Assembly (NCBI RefSeq): GCF_036226885.1
Contig: NZ_CP109027.1
Coordinates: 8,618,001-8,682,000 of the forward strand
Source: Streptomyces sp. NBC_00663
GTDB taxonomy: Bacteria > Actinomycetota > Actinomycetes > Streptomycetales > Streptomycetaceae
Direction of reading: 5' to 3'
DNA: 64,000 nucleotides
This document shows, piece after piece, positions 9,429-17,428 of the stretch (its first letter is position 1; every line of letters starts with the position of its first letter). The notes under the pieces are model-generated. The model saw only the letters and a program-made list of their open reading frames with translations. It did not search any database and was not told the DNA's origin. Made by a program: the position numbers and the translations under genes.

Positions 9429-11567
9429 ATGGCGCCCGCCCCAGTCGAAGAATCGGACAAATCCTGGCAAGGTGGCCCCATGGTTGATCGGGGAGCGAGC
9501 GCCCTGTCACTCCCGGACGACTGGCCCGCCCACCCGGACCCGATTCTGGCGCTCAACCGCATGGGCAGCTTCGACTGGGACCTGGACACCGGTCTGTTCC
9601 ACATGGACGCCCAGGCCCACGAGGTCTTCGACCTGCGCCCCGGCGAGTACGACGGCCGCCCGGAGACCCTCGCGATCCGGGTCCCGCCCCCCGAGGCCTA
9701 CCGGCTCGACGCCCTGGTCTCCCAGGCGATGAAGGACGGCAGCGAGAACTACGGCACCTACTTCCGCATCCGCTGCCGCAACGGCGCCCTGCGCTGGACC
9801 CACACCCAGGGCTACATCCGCCGCGACGAGACGGGGCGCCCGCGCCGGATCGTCGGCATCGTCCGGGACGCCACCCAGGAACTCGACGACCTCGACGTCC
9901 GGCGCGAACAGGCCAGCCTGGACGCCGCGCGGCAGGAGCAGACCAACGTCGTCCAGCTGACCACCGCCGCCCTCGCCTACGCCCGCTCGGTCGGCGACGT
10001 CATCGACGTCCTCAAGGACACCCACGGCCTGACCCACCTCGGCGCCACCAGCCTGGTCATGGGCCTGGTCGAGGCCGGCCGCATCAGGCTGATCGCCGAG
10101 GGCCCCGCGGGGAGCTTCGTGCCCGGCACGGACGTCACCGGCATCGACGAGCAGTACCCGATGAGCGAGGTCGTACGGACCCTGACCCCGCGATTCATCG
10201 AGTCACCGGAGGAGTTCGCCGAGCGCTACCCGCTCCTGTGGCCGCACCTCACCGACCTGAACATCACCGCGGCGGCCTACCTTCCGCTGATCGCCCAGGC
10301 CCGACCGATCGGCGCGATGGGCCTGCTCTACAGCGACCGCAGCGGCTTCTCGCCGGAGGACCGCAACGTCCTCGTCGCCCTCGGCAGCAGCATCGCGCAG
10401 AGCCTCCAGCGGGCCATGTTCTACGAACAGGAGAAAGACCTCGCCACCGGACTCCAGCAGGCCATGCTGCCGCGCACCATCCCCAGCGTGCGTGGCGCCG
10501 ACGTCGCCGTCCGCTACCGCGCCGGCTCCGCCGCGGGCTCCCTCGGCCGGGACATCGGCGGCGACTGGTACGACCTCATCCCCCTGCCCGGCGGCCGGGT
10601 CGGCGCGGTCATCGGCGACGTCCAGGGCCACGACACCCACGCCGCCGCCGTCATGGGCCAGCTGCGGATCGTGCTGCGCGCCTACGCCGCCGAGGGCCAC
10701 ACCCCGGCCACCGTCATGGCCCGCGCCTCCGTCTTCCTCCACGAACTCGACACCGACCGCTTCGCGACCTGTCTGTACGCCGAGGCCGATCTGGCCACCG
10801 GGGTCGTCCAGGTCGTCCGGGCCGGGCACATCGACCCGCTGGTGCGGCAGGCGGACGGGAGCTGCCGCCGGGTCCCCGTCGAGGGCGGGCTGCCGCTCGG
10901 CCTGTCCGCCGAGTTCGGCAGCCTCGAATACCCCGTCGCGACCCTCGAACTCGACCCCGGCAACACCCTGCTGCTCTGCACCGACGGTCTGGTCGAACAG
11001 CCCGGCGTCGACCTCGACGACGGTATGCAGACCCTCACCGCGCTCATCGGCTCCGGCCCCGCCGATGTGCGCGACCTCGCCGACAAGCTCATCGACGTGG
11101 CCGAGGAACGCGGCGGGGACGACGACGTCGCCCTGCTCCTGCTGCGCCGCCGGGGCCTGGACGCCCCGCAGTCCGGCGGGCGGCTCCAGCAGCACGTGGC
11201 CCCGGGCGACCCGGAGGCGCTGGCCGAGGCCCGGCACATGATCCGCGCCGCCGTCCGGGCCTGGGGCTCCGGCGACCGGGCCGACGAGATCGAACTGGTG
11301 GCCGACGAGATGATCACCAACGCCCTGATGCACACCGAGGGCTCCGCCATCGTCACCCTCAGGGTCCTGGCCGGCCCTGAACGCAGGCTGCGCGTCGAGG
11401 TCGAGGACTCCTCCAGCGCCCTGCCGCGCCGCCGGGAGGCGGGGGAGTCGGGGGTCTCCGGCCGCGGCCTGCTCCTCGTCGACCTGCTCACGGACGTGTG
11501 GGGCGTGGAGGCGCGGGGCGGCGGCAAGTGCGTGTGGTGCGAGTTCGTCGTCCCGGGACGCACGTGA
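9429..11567 (+). CDS. PAS-GAF-SpoIIE serine phosphatase with HATPase domain
   Basis: Multidomain regulator of about 712 residues. An N-terminal PAS domain runs from MGSFDWDLDTG to about residue 150. It is followed by a GAF-like sensor (about 170-340), then a PP2C/SpoIIE catalytic domain (GGDWYDL and IGDVQGHD metal motifs, ending DDDVALLLLR), and a C-terminal HATPase_c anti-sigma kinase-like domain with DEMITNALMHT. Such fusions act in partner-switching control of SigB/SigF-type sigma factors by dephosphorylating anti-anti-sigma factors. ATG 9429 has GGGAG nine bases upstream. ATG 9480 with AAGGTGG is an equally plausible start. The protein is cytoplasmic, with no membrane segment. Confidence 0.9.
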   Translation: MAPAPVEESDKSWQGGPMVDRGASALSLPDDWPAHPDPILALNRMGSFDWDLDTGLFHMDAQAHEVFDLRPGEYDGRPETLAIRVPPPEAYRLDALVSQAMKDGSENYGTYFRIRCRNGALRWTHTQGYIRRDETGRPRRIVGIVRDATQELDDLDVRREQASLDAARQEQTNVVQLTTAALAYARSVGDVIDVLKDTHGLTHLGATSLVMGLVEAGRIRLIAEGPAGSFVPGTDVTGIDEQYPMSEVVRTLTPRFIESPEEFAERYPLLWPHLTDLNITAAAYLPLIAQARPIGAMGLLYSDRSGFSPEDRNVLVALGSSIAQSLQRAMFYEQEKDLATGLQQAMLPRTIPSVRGADVAVRYRAGSAAGSLGRDIGGDWYDLIPLPGGRVGAVIGDVQGHDTHAAAVMGQLRIVLRAYAAEGHTPATVMARASVFLHELDTDRFATCLYAEADLATGVVQVVRAGHIDPLVRQADGSCRRVPVEGGLPLGLSAEFGSLEYPVATLELDPGNTLLLCTDGLVEQPGVDLDDGMQTLTALIGSGPADVRDLADKLIDVAEERGGDDDVALLLLRRRGLDAPQSGGRLQQHVAPGDPEALAEARHMIRAAVRAWGSGDRADEIELVADEMITNALMHTEGSAIVTLRVLAGPERRLRVEVEDSSSALPRRREAGESGVSGRGLLLVDLLTDVWGVEARGGGKCVWCEFVVPGRT

Positions 11568-11589
11568 CGGTCGATGGCACCCTGGACGT

Positions 11590-12453
11590 ATGCCGGAACT
11601 CCCCGAGGTGGAAGCGCTCAAGGACTTCCTCACCGAGCACCTGGTCGGCCATGAGATCGTCCGGGTGCTGCCCGTCGCGATCAGTGTCCTGAAGACGTAC
11701 GACCCTCCGCTCACCGCCCTCCAAGGCCGCGAGGTGACCGCCGTGCACCGGCACGGCAAGTTCCTCGACCTGGTCACGGACGGCGGCCCGCACTTCGTGA
11801 CCCATCTGGCCCGCGCGGGCTGGCTGCACTGGAAGGACGAACTGCCCAGCGGCATGCCCCGCCCGGGCAAGGGCCCCCTCGCCCTGCGGGTGGCCCTGGA
11901 GACCGGCGCCGGCTTCGACCTGACGGAGGCCGGTACGCAGAAACGCCTCGCCGTGTACGTCGTCCAGGACCCCCAGGAGGTCCCGGGGGTGGCCCGCCTC
12001 GGCCCCGACCCGCTCGCGGACGACTTCGACGAGGCGCGCTTCGCGGGACTGCTGGCGACCGAACGCCGCCAACTCAAGGGCGCCCTGCGCGACCAGGGCC
12101 TCATCGCCGGGGTCGGCAACGCCTACAGCGACGAGATCCTGCACGCGGCGAAGATGTCCCCTTTCAAACTCGCCGCGTCCCTCACCCCCGAGGAGACGAC
12201 ACGCCTCTACGCGGCCCTGCGCGCCACCCTCACCGAGGCCGTCGAACGCTCCCGCGGGGTGGCGGCCGGGCGGCTCAAAGCGGAGAAGAAGAGCGGCCTG
12301 CGCGTCCACGGCCGCACCGGCGAGCCCTGCCCGGTGTGCGGCGACACCATCCGCGAGGTCTCCTTCAGCGACTCCTCGCTCCAGTACTGCCCCACCTGCC
12401 AGACAGGCGGCAAGCCGCTGGCGGACCGCAGGATGTCACGGCTGCTCAAGTAG
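11590..12453 (+). CDS. Fpg/Nei family DNA glycosylase
   Basis: 287-residue base-excision repair enzyme. The protein begins MPELPEVE, giving the Pro2 nucleophile and Glu3 expected of this family. The helix-two-turn-helix region contains IAGVGNAYSDEIL, and the C-terminus carries a four-cysteine zinc finger (CPVC and CPTC). These enzymes remove oxidised bases and nick the abasic site by beta,delta elimination. It begins 22 bases after the phosphatase gene and its last bases overlap the end of the convergent lipoprotein gene by 8 bases. It is not the main MutM operon context (no polA/coaD), so it is probably a Nei-like paralogue. Confidence 0.93.
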   Translation: MPELPEVEALKDFLTEHLVGHEIVRVLPVAISVLKTYDPPLTALQGREVTAVHRHGKFLDLVTDGGPHFVTHLARAGWLHWKDELPSGMPRPGKGPLALRVALETGAGFDLTEAGTQKRLAVYVVQDPQEVPGVARLGPDPLADDFDEARFAGLLATERRQLKGALRDQGLIAGVGNAYSDEILHAAKMSPFKLAASLTPEETTRLYAALRATLTEAVERSRGVAAGRLKAEKKSGLRVHGRTGEPCPVCGDTIREVSFSDSSLQYCPTCQTGGKPLADRRMSRLLK

Positions 12454-13312
12454 GGATGCGGCGCTGGGCGATCGGCGCTCCCGTGAAGGCGTCCAGGAGG
12501 ACCCGGTCGCCGAGTTCCCGCTCGAGCTTCACCGTGGCCTTCTGGAAAAGCAACTGGGCTGTGCAGTCACCGTCGCTCCCTCCGACGATCGACGCCGACA
12601 GCACCACGCTGCCGGCCGTCTCCCGTACCTGTACGGCGGCTCCGTCGTCGCAGGCGCCGTGCCCCGCGAGAACCGTGACGGACCGGCCGTCACGGCCGAC
12701 CTCGACGAGTTGCTGGAGCTCCATCAGGTCGTCCGTGGCGTCCTTGAGCGGCTCGATCGGTGACCCGGGCAGCACCGAGGGTTCCAGGGCGACCCGCTTG
12801 AGCGGGGTGTCGTATCCGTCCAGGGTGAACAGCCAGGCCGGCACGGTGGCCGGCCCCCGGCTGGTGACGAGGATCGTCGTGCCGAGCTTCACCGCCGTCA
12901 CGGTCAGATGGGGTCCGTCGTTGCCGCCGCGGGCGACAGTCTCGTACGCCTTCCGCGCGTCCATCAGGGGCAGGCTGAGCGAACTCCCGCCCTCCCACTC
13001 GACCTTGCCCTTCGCCGGTGAGTCGGCGGGCAGTTCGGCGTCCAGGACGTAGTTCTCCGCGGCGTACGCCGTCTTGTCGTCGTCGTTCCGGAAGGCGTGT
13101 TCGGGGAGCTGGACGACGTCCGCCAGCGGGTAGTAGCCCTTCCGCCACACCTCGGCGGCCCGTGAACCGTCCCACGCGGCGGCCACCTCACGGGCGCGGT
13201 CCTTCGACTCGGCGGACCGGGCGCCGCTGCCGGCCTTCTCGCTGCCGCACCCGGCCGCGAACAGGGCAAGGGGCAGGAGGACAGCGAGAGTTCGTGCGAA
13301 GAGTGCGCGCAT
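12446..13312 (-). CDS. Predicted lipoprotein of the ECF sigma cluster
   Basis: 288-residue secreted protein of unknown function. Signal peptide with lipobox FAAGC places lipid-modified Cys at 22. A Ser/Ala/Lys linker precedes a mixed alpha/beta domain without motifs I recognise. One later pair of cysteines (GACDDG and GDCTAQ) could form a disulfide. The ATG at 13312 was chosen because it gives the signal peptide directly; longer readings run into the upstream anti-sigma gene. It is last in a minus-strand series ECF sigma, small acidic protein, anti-sigma, lipoprotein, so it may be a target or sensor of that sigma factor. Confidence 0.75.
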   Translation of the reverse strand: MRALFARTLAVLLPLALFAAGCGSEKAGSGARSAESKDRAREVAAAWDGSRAAEVWRKGYYPLADVVQLPEHAFRNDDDKTAYAAENYVLDAELPADSPAKGKVEWEGGSSLSLPLMDARKAYETVARGGNDGPHLTVTAVKLGTTILVTSRGPATVPAWLFTLDGYDTPLKRVALEPSVLPGSPIEPLKDATDDLMELQQLVEVGRDGRSVTVLAGHGACDDGAAVQVRETAGSVVLSASIVGGSDGDCTAQLLFQKATVKLERELGDRVLLDAFTGAPIAQRRIPT

Positions 13313-13395
13313 GTGTTCCCCCAGGACCGAGCGGTGTCGACGGCAGGCCGTATCGGTACGGGGACGCGGGAGGCGGGCTCCGCGTTCGTTCGGAC

Positions 13396-14046
13396 TCAGT
13401 GGGACTTGAGAGTCACCAGGTGCTCGCCGTCCGAGGAGCGCACCTCGTAGCGGGCGATCTGGTCGGGGTGGAGGGACGACGAGCCCTGCATGGTGAGTTC
13501 GCGGGCGTCGTGGCGGGGGACGGTCCAGGTGGTGACCGTCTCCTCGGAGCCGTCCGTGCCGATGATGACCAGGCGACAGGTGCGCGGACCCGCGCCGTCC
13601 TTCACCTTCAGCTCCAGCTGGCTGCCCGAGGTGTAGTCCTCGGCGGTGACCTGCGCCCAGACGCCGGATCGCGCGTCGGTCGCGTCGATCCGCAGGGCGC
13701 CCTCGCCGCCGCTCGCGAGGGCCACGAGCCCGGGCCCCGCCACCGCGAAGGCGACGGTGGCCGCGACCGCGCAGAGAAAGCGTCGACGTCCGGCCCGGTG
13801 TCGCGCCCCTACCTCGGAGAGCAGCCGGTCCAGCAGCCGGGGACCCGGCTTGGTCATCGGGTGCACGAACTGCGGCGTGGAACGCCGGTACAGCAGCAAC
13901 TGCCGGGTGATCGGGCCGAATTCGGTGACATGCGCGGCGCACCTCGGGCATTCCATGAGGTGGTCCTCAAAACGGAACGCGTCCGCCTCGTCCAGCACGC
14001 CGAGCGCGTACGCGGCGACGTCGCGATGCCTCTCCTGGGACCTCAT
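13396..14046 (-). CDS. Membrane anti-sigma factor with zinc-finger (ZAS) domain
   Basis: 216-residue anti-sigma factor. The ZAS motif is complete: His29-x3-Cys33-x2-Cys36 (HLMECPRC), with His7 as further candidate ligand. A linker leads to one transmembrane segment around residues 88-112 and an extracytoplasmic domain of about 100 residues resembling RskA-type sensor domains (TAEDYTSGSQLELKVKDG). It should hold the ECF factor encoded at 14880-15425 at the membrane and release it on an envelope signal. The gene order with one intervening reading frame is a little unusual, since ECF and anti-sigma genes normally adjoin. Confidence 0.87.
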   Translation of the reverse strand: MRSQERHRDVAAYALGVLDEADAFRFEDHLMECPRCAAHVTEFGPITRQLLLYRRSTPQFVHPMTKPGPRLLDRLLSEVGARHRAGRRRFLCAVAATVAFAVAGPGLVALASGGEGALRIDATDARSGVWAQVTAEDYTSGSQLELKVKDGAGPRTCRLVIIGTDGSEETVTTWTVPRHDARELTMQGSSSLHPDQIARYEVRSSDGEHLVTLKSH

Positions 14047-14227
14047 GCGGAATCCTCGTGCCGTTGGGTGCGGGTGGGGTTACTCCTTGCTCCCACCGGT
14101 ACGCACCGGACCGCCGAATCACTCAAGCCCCACACAGAATCGCAACCAAGGGATTCGGAGCGGTCGGGCACGAGGATTGGTCCCGTTCGAAAAAAGTCCG
14201 GGACCGGGCCTGCGCGGGCCGGGGAGG

Positions 14228-14743
14228 CTAGAAGAGGTGGATGGCGAGGTGCCCCAGCGGCAGCCCGAGCTGCCAGGCCGGTGTCCACACCTTCGGCCCC
14301 TCGTCCTCGCCGATCACCGGTCCGCCGCCCGGCACCGCGTTGAGGTCGGGGGCGAGGAGCTCGGTCTCCTGGAGCCAGCGCCAGGCCGCCTCCGCGAGGT
14401 CCAGGTCGGGCGCGGGCCCGCCGGTGTCGACGGCCTCGGCGGTGAGCCGCGCCATGCGGTCACGGACCCAGTCCTGCCAGGGCTGGTCGTACGCCGTCAG
14501 CGACAGCCAGGTCTCCAGCTGGGAGACGACCCGGATGCCGGACAGCTCCCCGTCGGTGTCGGACAGGAAGATGGTCAGCGCCAGGGCGTCGCGCCCGGCG
14601 CGGAACTCGAAGGACGTCGGCGGCATGAGATCGCCGGTCCGCAGCAGCTCGTCGGCGATGTACTCGGCGTACAACCAGGCCATGGGAACGGTGAGTTCAC
14701 CGCCACCGGCGCCGTCCGTGCTCTCTTGACCTCTGTGCAGCAT
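14228..14743 (-). CDS. Hypothetical protein between ECF sigma and anti-sigma genes
   Basis: 171-residue acidic, Trp-rich cytoplasmic protein with no signal peptide or membrane segment and no family I recognise. It is mostly alpha-helical by eye, with DLAEAAWRWLQE in the second half and a conserved-looking C-terminus QLGLPLGHLAIHLF. ATG 14743 is preceded by GGAAGG. It shares strand and probably transcript with the sigma and anti-sigma genes. It could act in the same pathway, but nothing in the sequence shows how. Confidence 0.6.
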   Translation of the reverse strand: MLHRGQESTDGAGGGELTVPMAWLYAEYIADELLRTGDLMPPTSFEFRAGRDALALTIFLSDTDGELSGIRVVSQLETWLSLTAYDQPWQDWVRDRMARLTAEAVDTGGPAPDLDLAEAAWRWLQETELLAPDLNAVPGGGPVIGEDEGPKVWTPAWQLGLPLGHLAIHLF

Positions 14744-14879
14744 CCCTTCCTGCCTTCCTCCGGTGCGTGCGCGTCGCCCGTCGCCGGGCTCCCAGTCGGG
14801 AACACGGATGAAGACAGCCGATTACTCAACCATGGTCCTCAGCAAGGCGCTTTGCGAAGGCTTTGCTTCACCATGAGTT

Positions 14880-15425
14880 TCATCGCAGGTCGGCCGCGTA
14901 ACCCGGAAGGACCCGGCGCAGGGCGCGCAGCGCGTAGTACGCGCGGGACTTCACGGTACCGGGAGGAATGCCGAGGGTTTGCGCGGCTTCCGCCACACTC
15001 GCCCCCTGGAAGTACACGAGCACCAGGACTTCACGGTGCTCCGGAGTGAGTGTCTTCACAGCCTCGCGCACATCGAGGGTCGCGGCGGCCCGCTCGGCGT
15101 GATCGGCGCACACTCGCGCGTTCTCCAGGATCGCGTCCCCGACCTCCGCGGGCCGCGCCTGCCGGGCCCGCCGCGCGTCGATCGCCAGCCGCCGTCCCAC
15201 GGTCAGCAGCCAGGGCCGTACGGAGTCGAAGTCGTCGGCGCGCAGCGCCTCGGGGTGCTGCCAGGCCCGTACGAGGGTCTCCTGGACGAGATCCTCGGCC
15301 CGCTGCCGGTCCCCGTCGCACAGCCGGAGAAGCAGCGCGAAGAGAGGCCGGCCGTGCTCCCGCTGTAGCGCGGCGAGCTCGTGCTCGGCGGTCGTCCCGT
15401 TCGTGAGCGTGGTTCCGGCCGTCAT
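14880..15425 (-). CDS. ECF-type RNA polymerase sigma factor
   Basis: 181-residue sigma-70 family protein with only regions 2 and 4. Region 2 includes the core-binding DLVQETLVRAWQH and RPWLLTVGRRLAIDARR. Region 4 includes LTPEHREVLVLVYFQGASVA followed by an IPPGTVKSRAYYALRALR helix-turn-helix. The family directs transcription of an envelope-stress type regulon. Its likely partner is the ZAS anti-sigma at 13396-14046 on the same strand. The upstream region holds phased direct repeats (15520-15635) that may regulate it or the divergent capA-like gene. Confidence 0.92.
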   Translation of the reverse strand: MTAGTTLTNGTTAEHELAALQREHGRPLFALLLRLCDGDRQRAEDLVQETLVRAWQHPEALRADDFDSVRPWLLTVGRRLAIDARRARQARPAEVGDAILENARVCADHAERAAATLDVREAVKTLTPEHREVLVLVYFQGASVAEAAQTLGIPPGTVKSRAYYALRALRRVLPGYAADLR

Positions 15426-15713
15426 GGCCGTATGGCATCGCAGGGCGTGGGTGAGGGACAGGGCGTGCGCGCGGATCTGCGGCGGGCGGTCGATCGCGTC
15501 GGCGAACGGTACGACGAACGGTTCGTTCCGCCTCGCTCAACAGTTCGTCCCGCCTTGCTCAAGGGTTCGTTCCGCTCGCTCGACGGTTCCCTCCGCCGTG
15601 GCCATCGGGCGAATGCCGCGCCCATCGGGCGAATGAAGGTGCCCGATCCGTTTGCGGCCGTGTTCATCTTCGTACCTATTTGTGCGTAAATATGATCACA
15701 GTGGGGTGAGCTG
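15426..15713. promoter_or_regulatory. Divergent intergenic region with phased direct repeats
   Basis: A 288-base spacer between the ECF sigma gene (minus) and the CapA gene (plus). Four degenerate copies of GGTTCGTTCCGC-TCGCTCAA begin at 15520, 15542, 15564 and 15585, with a spacing of 22, 22 and 21 bases. They are followed by two exact copies of CCATCGGGCGAATG (15602-15615 and 15622-15635, spacing 20). Just before the first copy, GAACGGT occurs twice. The segment next to capA (about 15655-15700) is unusually AT-rich and likely holds its promoter. Spacing close to two helical turns suggests cooperative protein binding. Confidence 0.6.
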
Positions 15714-16880
15714 ATGATTGCACGCAGTCGCCAAGTGGCCCTGGCCATGACCGCACTCCTGGCCGCGGGCGCCGCCTGTCAGGCCCAGGACCACGAGAAA
15801 CCCGACCGACCCGCCCGCAGCGGTCGCCCGGCCCCGTCCGCCGACACCGCCCGCGGGTTCACGCTCGTCGCCTCCGGCGACGTCCTCCCGCACAGCTCCA
15901 TCATCGACCGCGCCCAGTTCGACGCGGGCGGCGTCGGCCACGACTTCCGCCCGATGCTCTCCGGGATCCGACCGGTCGTCTCCCGCGCCGATCTGGCGCT
16001 GTGTCATATGGAGACCGTCTACGGGGCGAACGGCGACTACACCGGCTATCCCGCCTTCAAGTCCCCGCCCGAAGTCGCCGAGGGGCTCGCCGCCACCGGC
16101 TATGACGGCTGCTCCACCGCCTCCAACCACAGCCTCGACGACGGCGCCGACGGGATCCGCCGCACCCTCGACGCCCTCGACCGCGAGGGCGTACGGCACG
16201 CCGGAACCGCCCGCACCGAGGGCGAGGCGCGCACCGTCACGATCCTGCGCGCGGGCGCCGCGAAGGTCGCCCACCTCTCCTACACCTACGACACCAACGG
16301 CTACCCGCTGCCCGCCGGTCAGCCGTGGGCCGTCAATCTCATCGACGAGAACAGGATCATCGGCGATGCCCGGGCCGCCCGGAAGGCGGGCGCCGACGTC
16401 GTCGTGGTCTCCATGCACTGGGGCACGGAATGGCAGGACGCCCCCGACGACCGCCAGCTCACCCTGGCCGGCTCGCTCACCGCCGCCCGCACCGGCGACC
16501 GCCCCGACATCGACCTGATCCTCGGCACCCACGCCCACATCCCGCAGGCGTACGAGAAGGTCAACGGCACCTGGGTGATCTACGGCATGGGCGACCAGAT
16601 CGCCGGCGAGATGTTCAACTACGAGGGCGCCCAGGACCCGCGCGGCAACCAGTCCACGATCGGCCGCTTCACCTTCGCCCCGCCCGCGAGACCGGGGGGC
16701 CGCTGGGAGGTGCGGAAGGCCGAGTTCGTTCCGCAGCTGTTCGACATCGACGCCGGGCGGGTGGTGAACCTCAACCAGGCGATCGCGGAGGGCGCCGAAC
16801 TGGCCGGCGTGCGCGACCGCATCCGGGACGTGGTGCTGAGCCGGGGTGCGGCGAAGGACGGTCTGGTCATGGGGAAATAG
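15714..16880 (+). CDS. CapA family metallophosphatase-like lipoprotein
   Basis: 388-residue CapA/PgsA-type protein, full length. A signal peptide ends with AAGAAC, a lipobox-like site with Cys22. The metallophosphoesterase-like core follows: VASGDVLPHS, the metal/active-site ASNHSLDDG, VSMHWGTEW and LGTHAHIPQ. Family members take part in poly-gamma-glutamate capsule synthesis or cell-surface polymer handling, but no pgsB/pgsC partner is present here, so the substrate is open. The gene ends one base before the convergent MarR gene. It is divergent from the ECF sigma gene across the repeat-bearing spacer. Confidence 0.88.
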   Translation: MIARSRQVALAMTALLAAGAACQAQDHEKPDRPARSGRPAPSADTARGFTLVASGDVLPHSSIIDRAQFDAGGVGHDFRPMLSGIRPVVSRADLALCHMETVYGANGDYTGYPAFKSPPEVAEGLAATGYDGCSTASNHSLDDGADGIRRTLDALDREGVRHAGTARTEGEARTVTILRAGAAKVAHLSYTYDTNGYPLPAGQPWAVNLIDENRIIGDARAARKAGADVVVVSMHWGTEWQDAPDDRQLTLAGSLTAARTGDRPDIDLILGTHAHIPQAYEKVNGTWVIYGMGDQIAGEMFNYEGAQDPRGNQSTIGRFTFAPPARPGGRWEVRKAEFVPQLFDIDAGRVVNLNQAIAEGAELAGVRDRIRDVVLSRGAAKDGLVMGK

Positions 16881-16881
16881 G

Positions 16882-17370
16882 TCAGTCGACGTCCACCTCG
16901 TCGAACGTCCGCAGCATCTCCTTGAGGACGCGCCGGCACGCCCGCAGCTCGGCATCGGTCAGCTCCCCGCCGACCTGCCGGTTCAGGGCGTGTTCGCGCG
17001 CGAGGATCGCGTCGATCACCGCCTCGCCCCCGGCCGTGATCCGGATCAGCGAGGACCGCTGATGCGCGGGGTTCGGCATGGCCTCGACCCAGTCCCCGGC
17101 CGCCGCGTCGTTGACCATGCGCTGCACGAACTGCCGGGTCAGCGCCATGATCCGGGCCATCTGAGGCACGGTCATGGGCCCGTAGCGACGCAGCAGGACG
17201 AGGACGGAGCGCACGCCGACGGAGACCCCCTCCTCCTTCTCGGCCTGTTCGAGCTTGCGCAGGCCACGCCGGTAGAGCGCGCCGATCAGGTCGAAGACCT
17301 CGGAGACGCGGTCGCCGAGTTCGTCGGGGGGCAGCGGGGCGTCGTTGTCGTTCACGGGGCCATCATGCAC
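16882..17370 (-). CDS. MarR family transcriptional regulator
   Basis: 162-residue winged-helix regulator. The recognition region MTVPQMARIMALTRQFVQRM is followed by the wing (NPAHQRSSLIRITAGGEA) and C-terminal dimerisation helices. The start is a GTG at 17370; a second GTG at 17355 would remove only five residues. A perfect palindrome lies 10 bases upstream and a second imperfect copy lies over the start of the divergent alpha/beta hydrolase gene, so it probably represses both itself and the hydrolase. The ligand is unknown. Confidence 0.9.
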   Translation of the reverse strand: MHDGPVNDNDAPLPPDELGDRVSEVFDLIGALYRRGLRKLEQAEKEEGVSVGVRSVLVLLRRYGPMTVPQMARIMALTRQFVQRMVNDAAAGDWVEAMPNPAHQRSSLIRITAGGEAVIDAILAREHALNRQVGGELTDAELRACRRVLKEMLRTFDEVDVD

Positions 17371-17380
17371 CCGTCCATCA

Positions 17381-17397
17381 TGACAACCGGGTTGTCA
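17381..17397. promoter_or_regulatory. Putative MarR operator 1
   Basis: Perfect 17-base palindrome TGACAACCGGGTTGTCA (8-base arms around one central G) in the 57-base spacer between the MarR and hydrolase genes. Its size and position fit a MarR dimer site. Confidence 0.7.
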
Positions 17398-17411
17398 AAG
17401 TCGCCAGAAGA

Positions 17412-17428
17412 TGACACCTTGGTTGTCA
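17412..17428. promoter_or_regulatory. Putative MarR operator 2
   Basis: TGACACCTTGGTTGTCA, a degenerate copy of operator 1 that keeps the right arm GGTTGTCA intact. The centre-to-centre distance from operator 1 is 31 bases, three helical turns. Its last base is the A of the hydrolase start codon, so bound repressor would block transcription or translation initiation directly. Confidence 0.6.
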
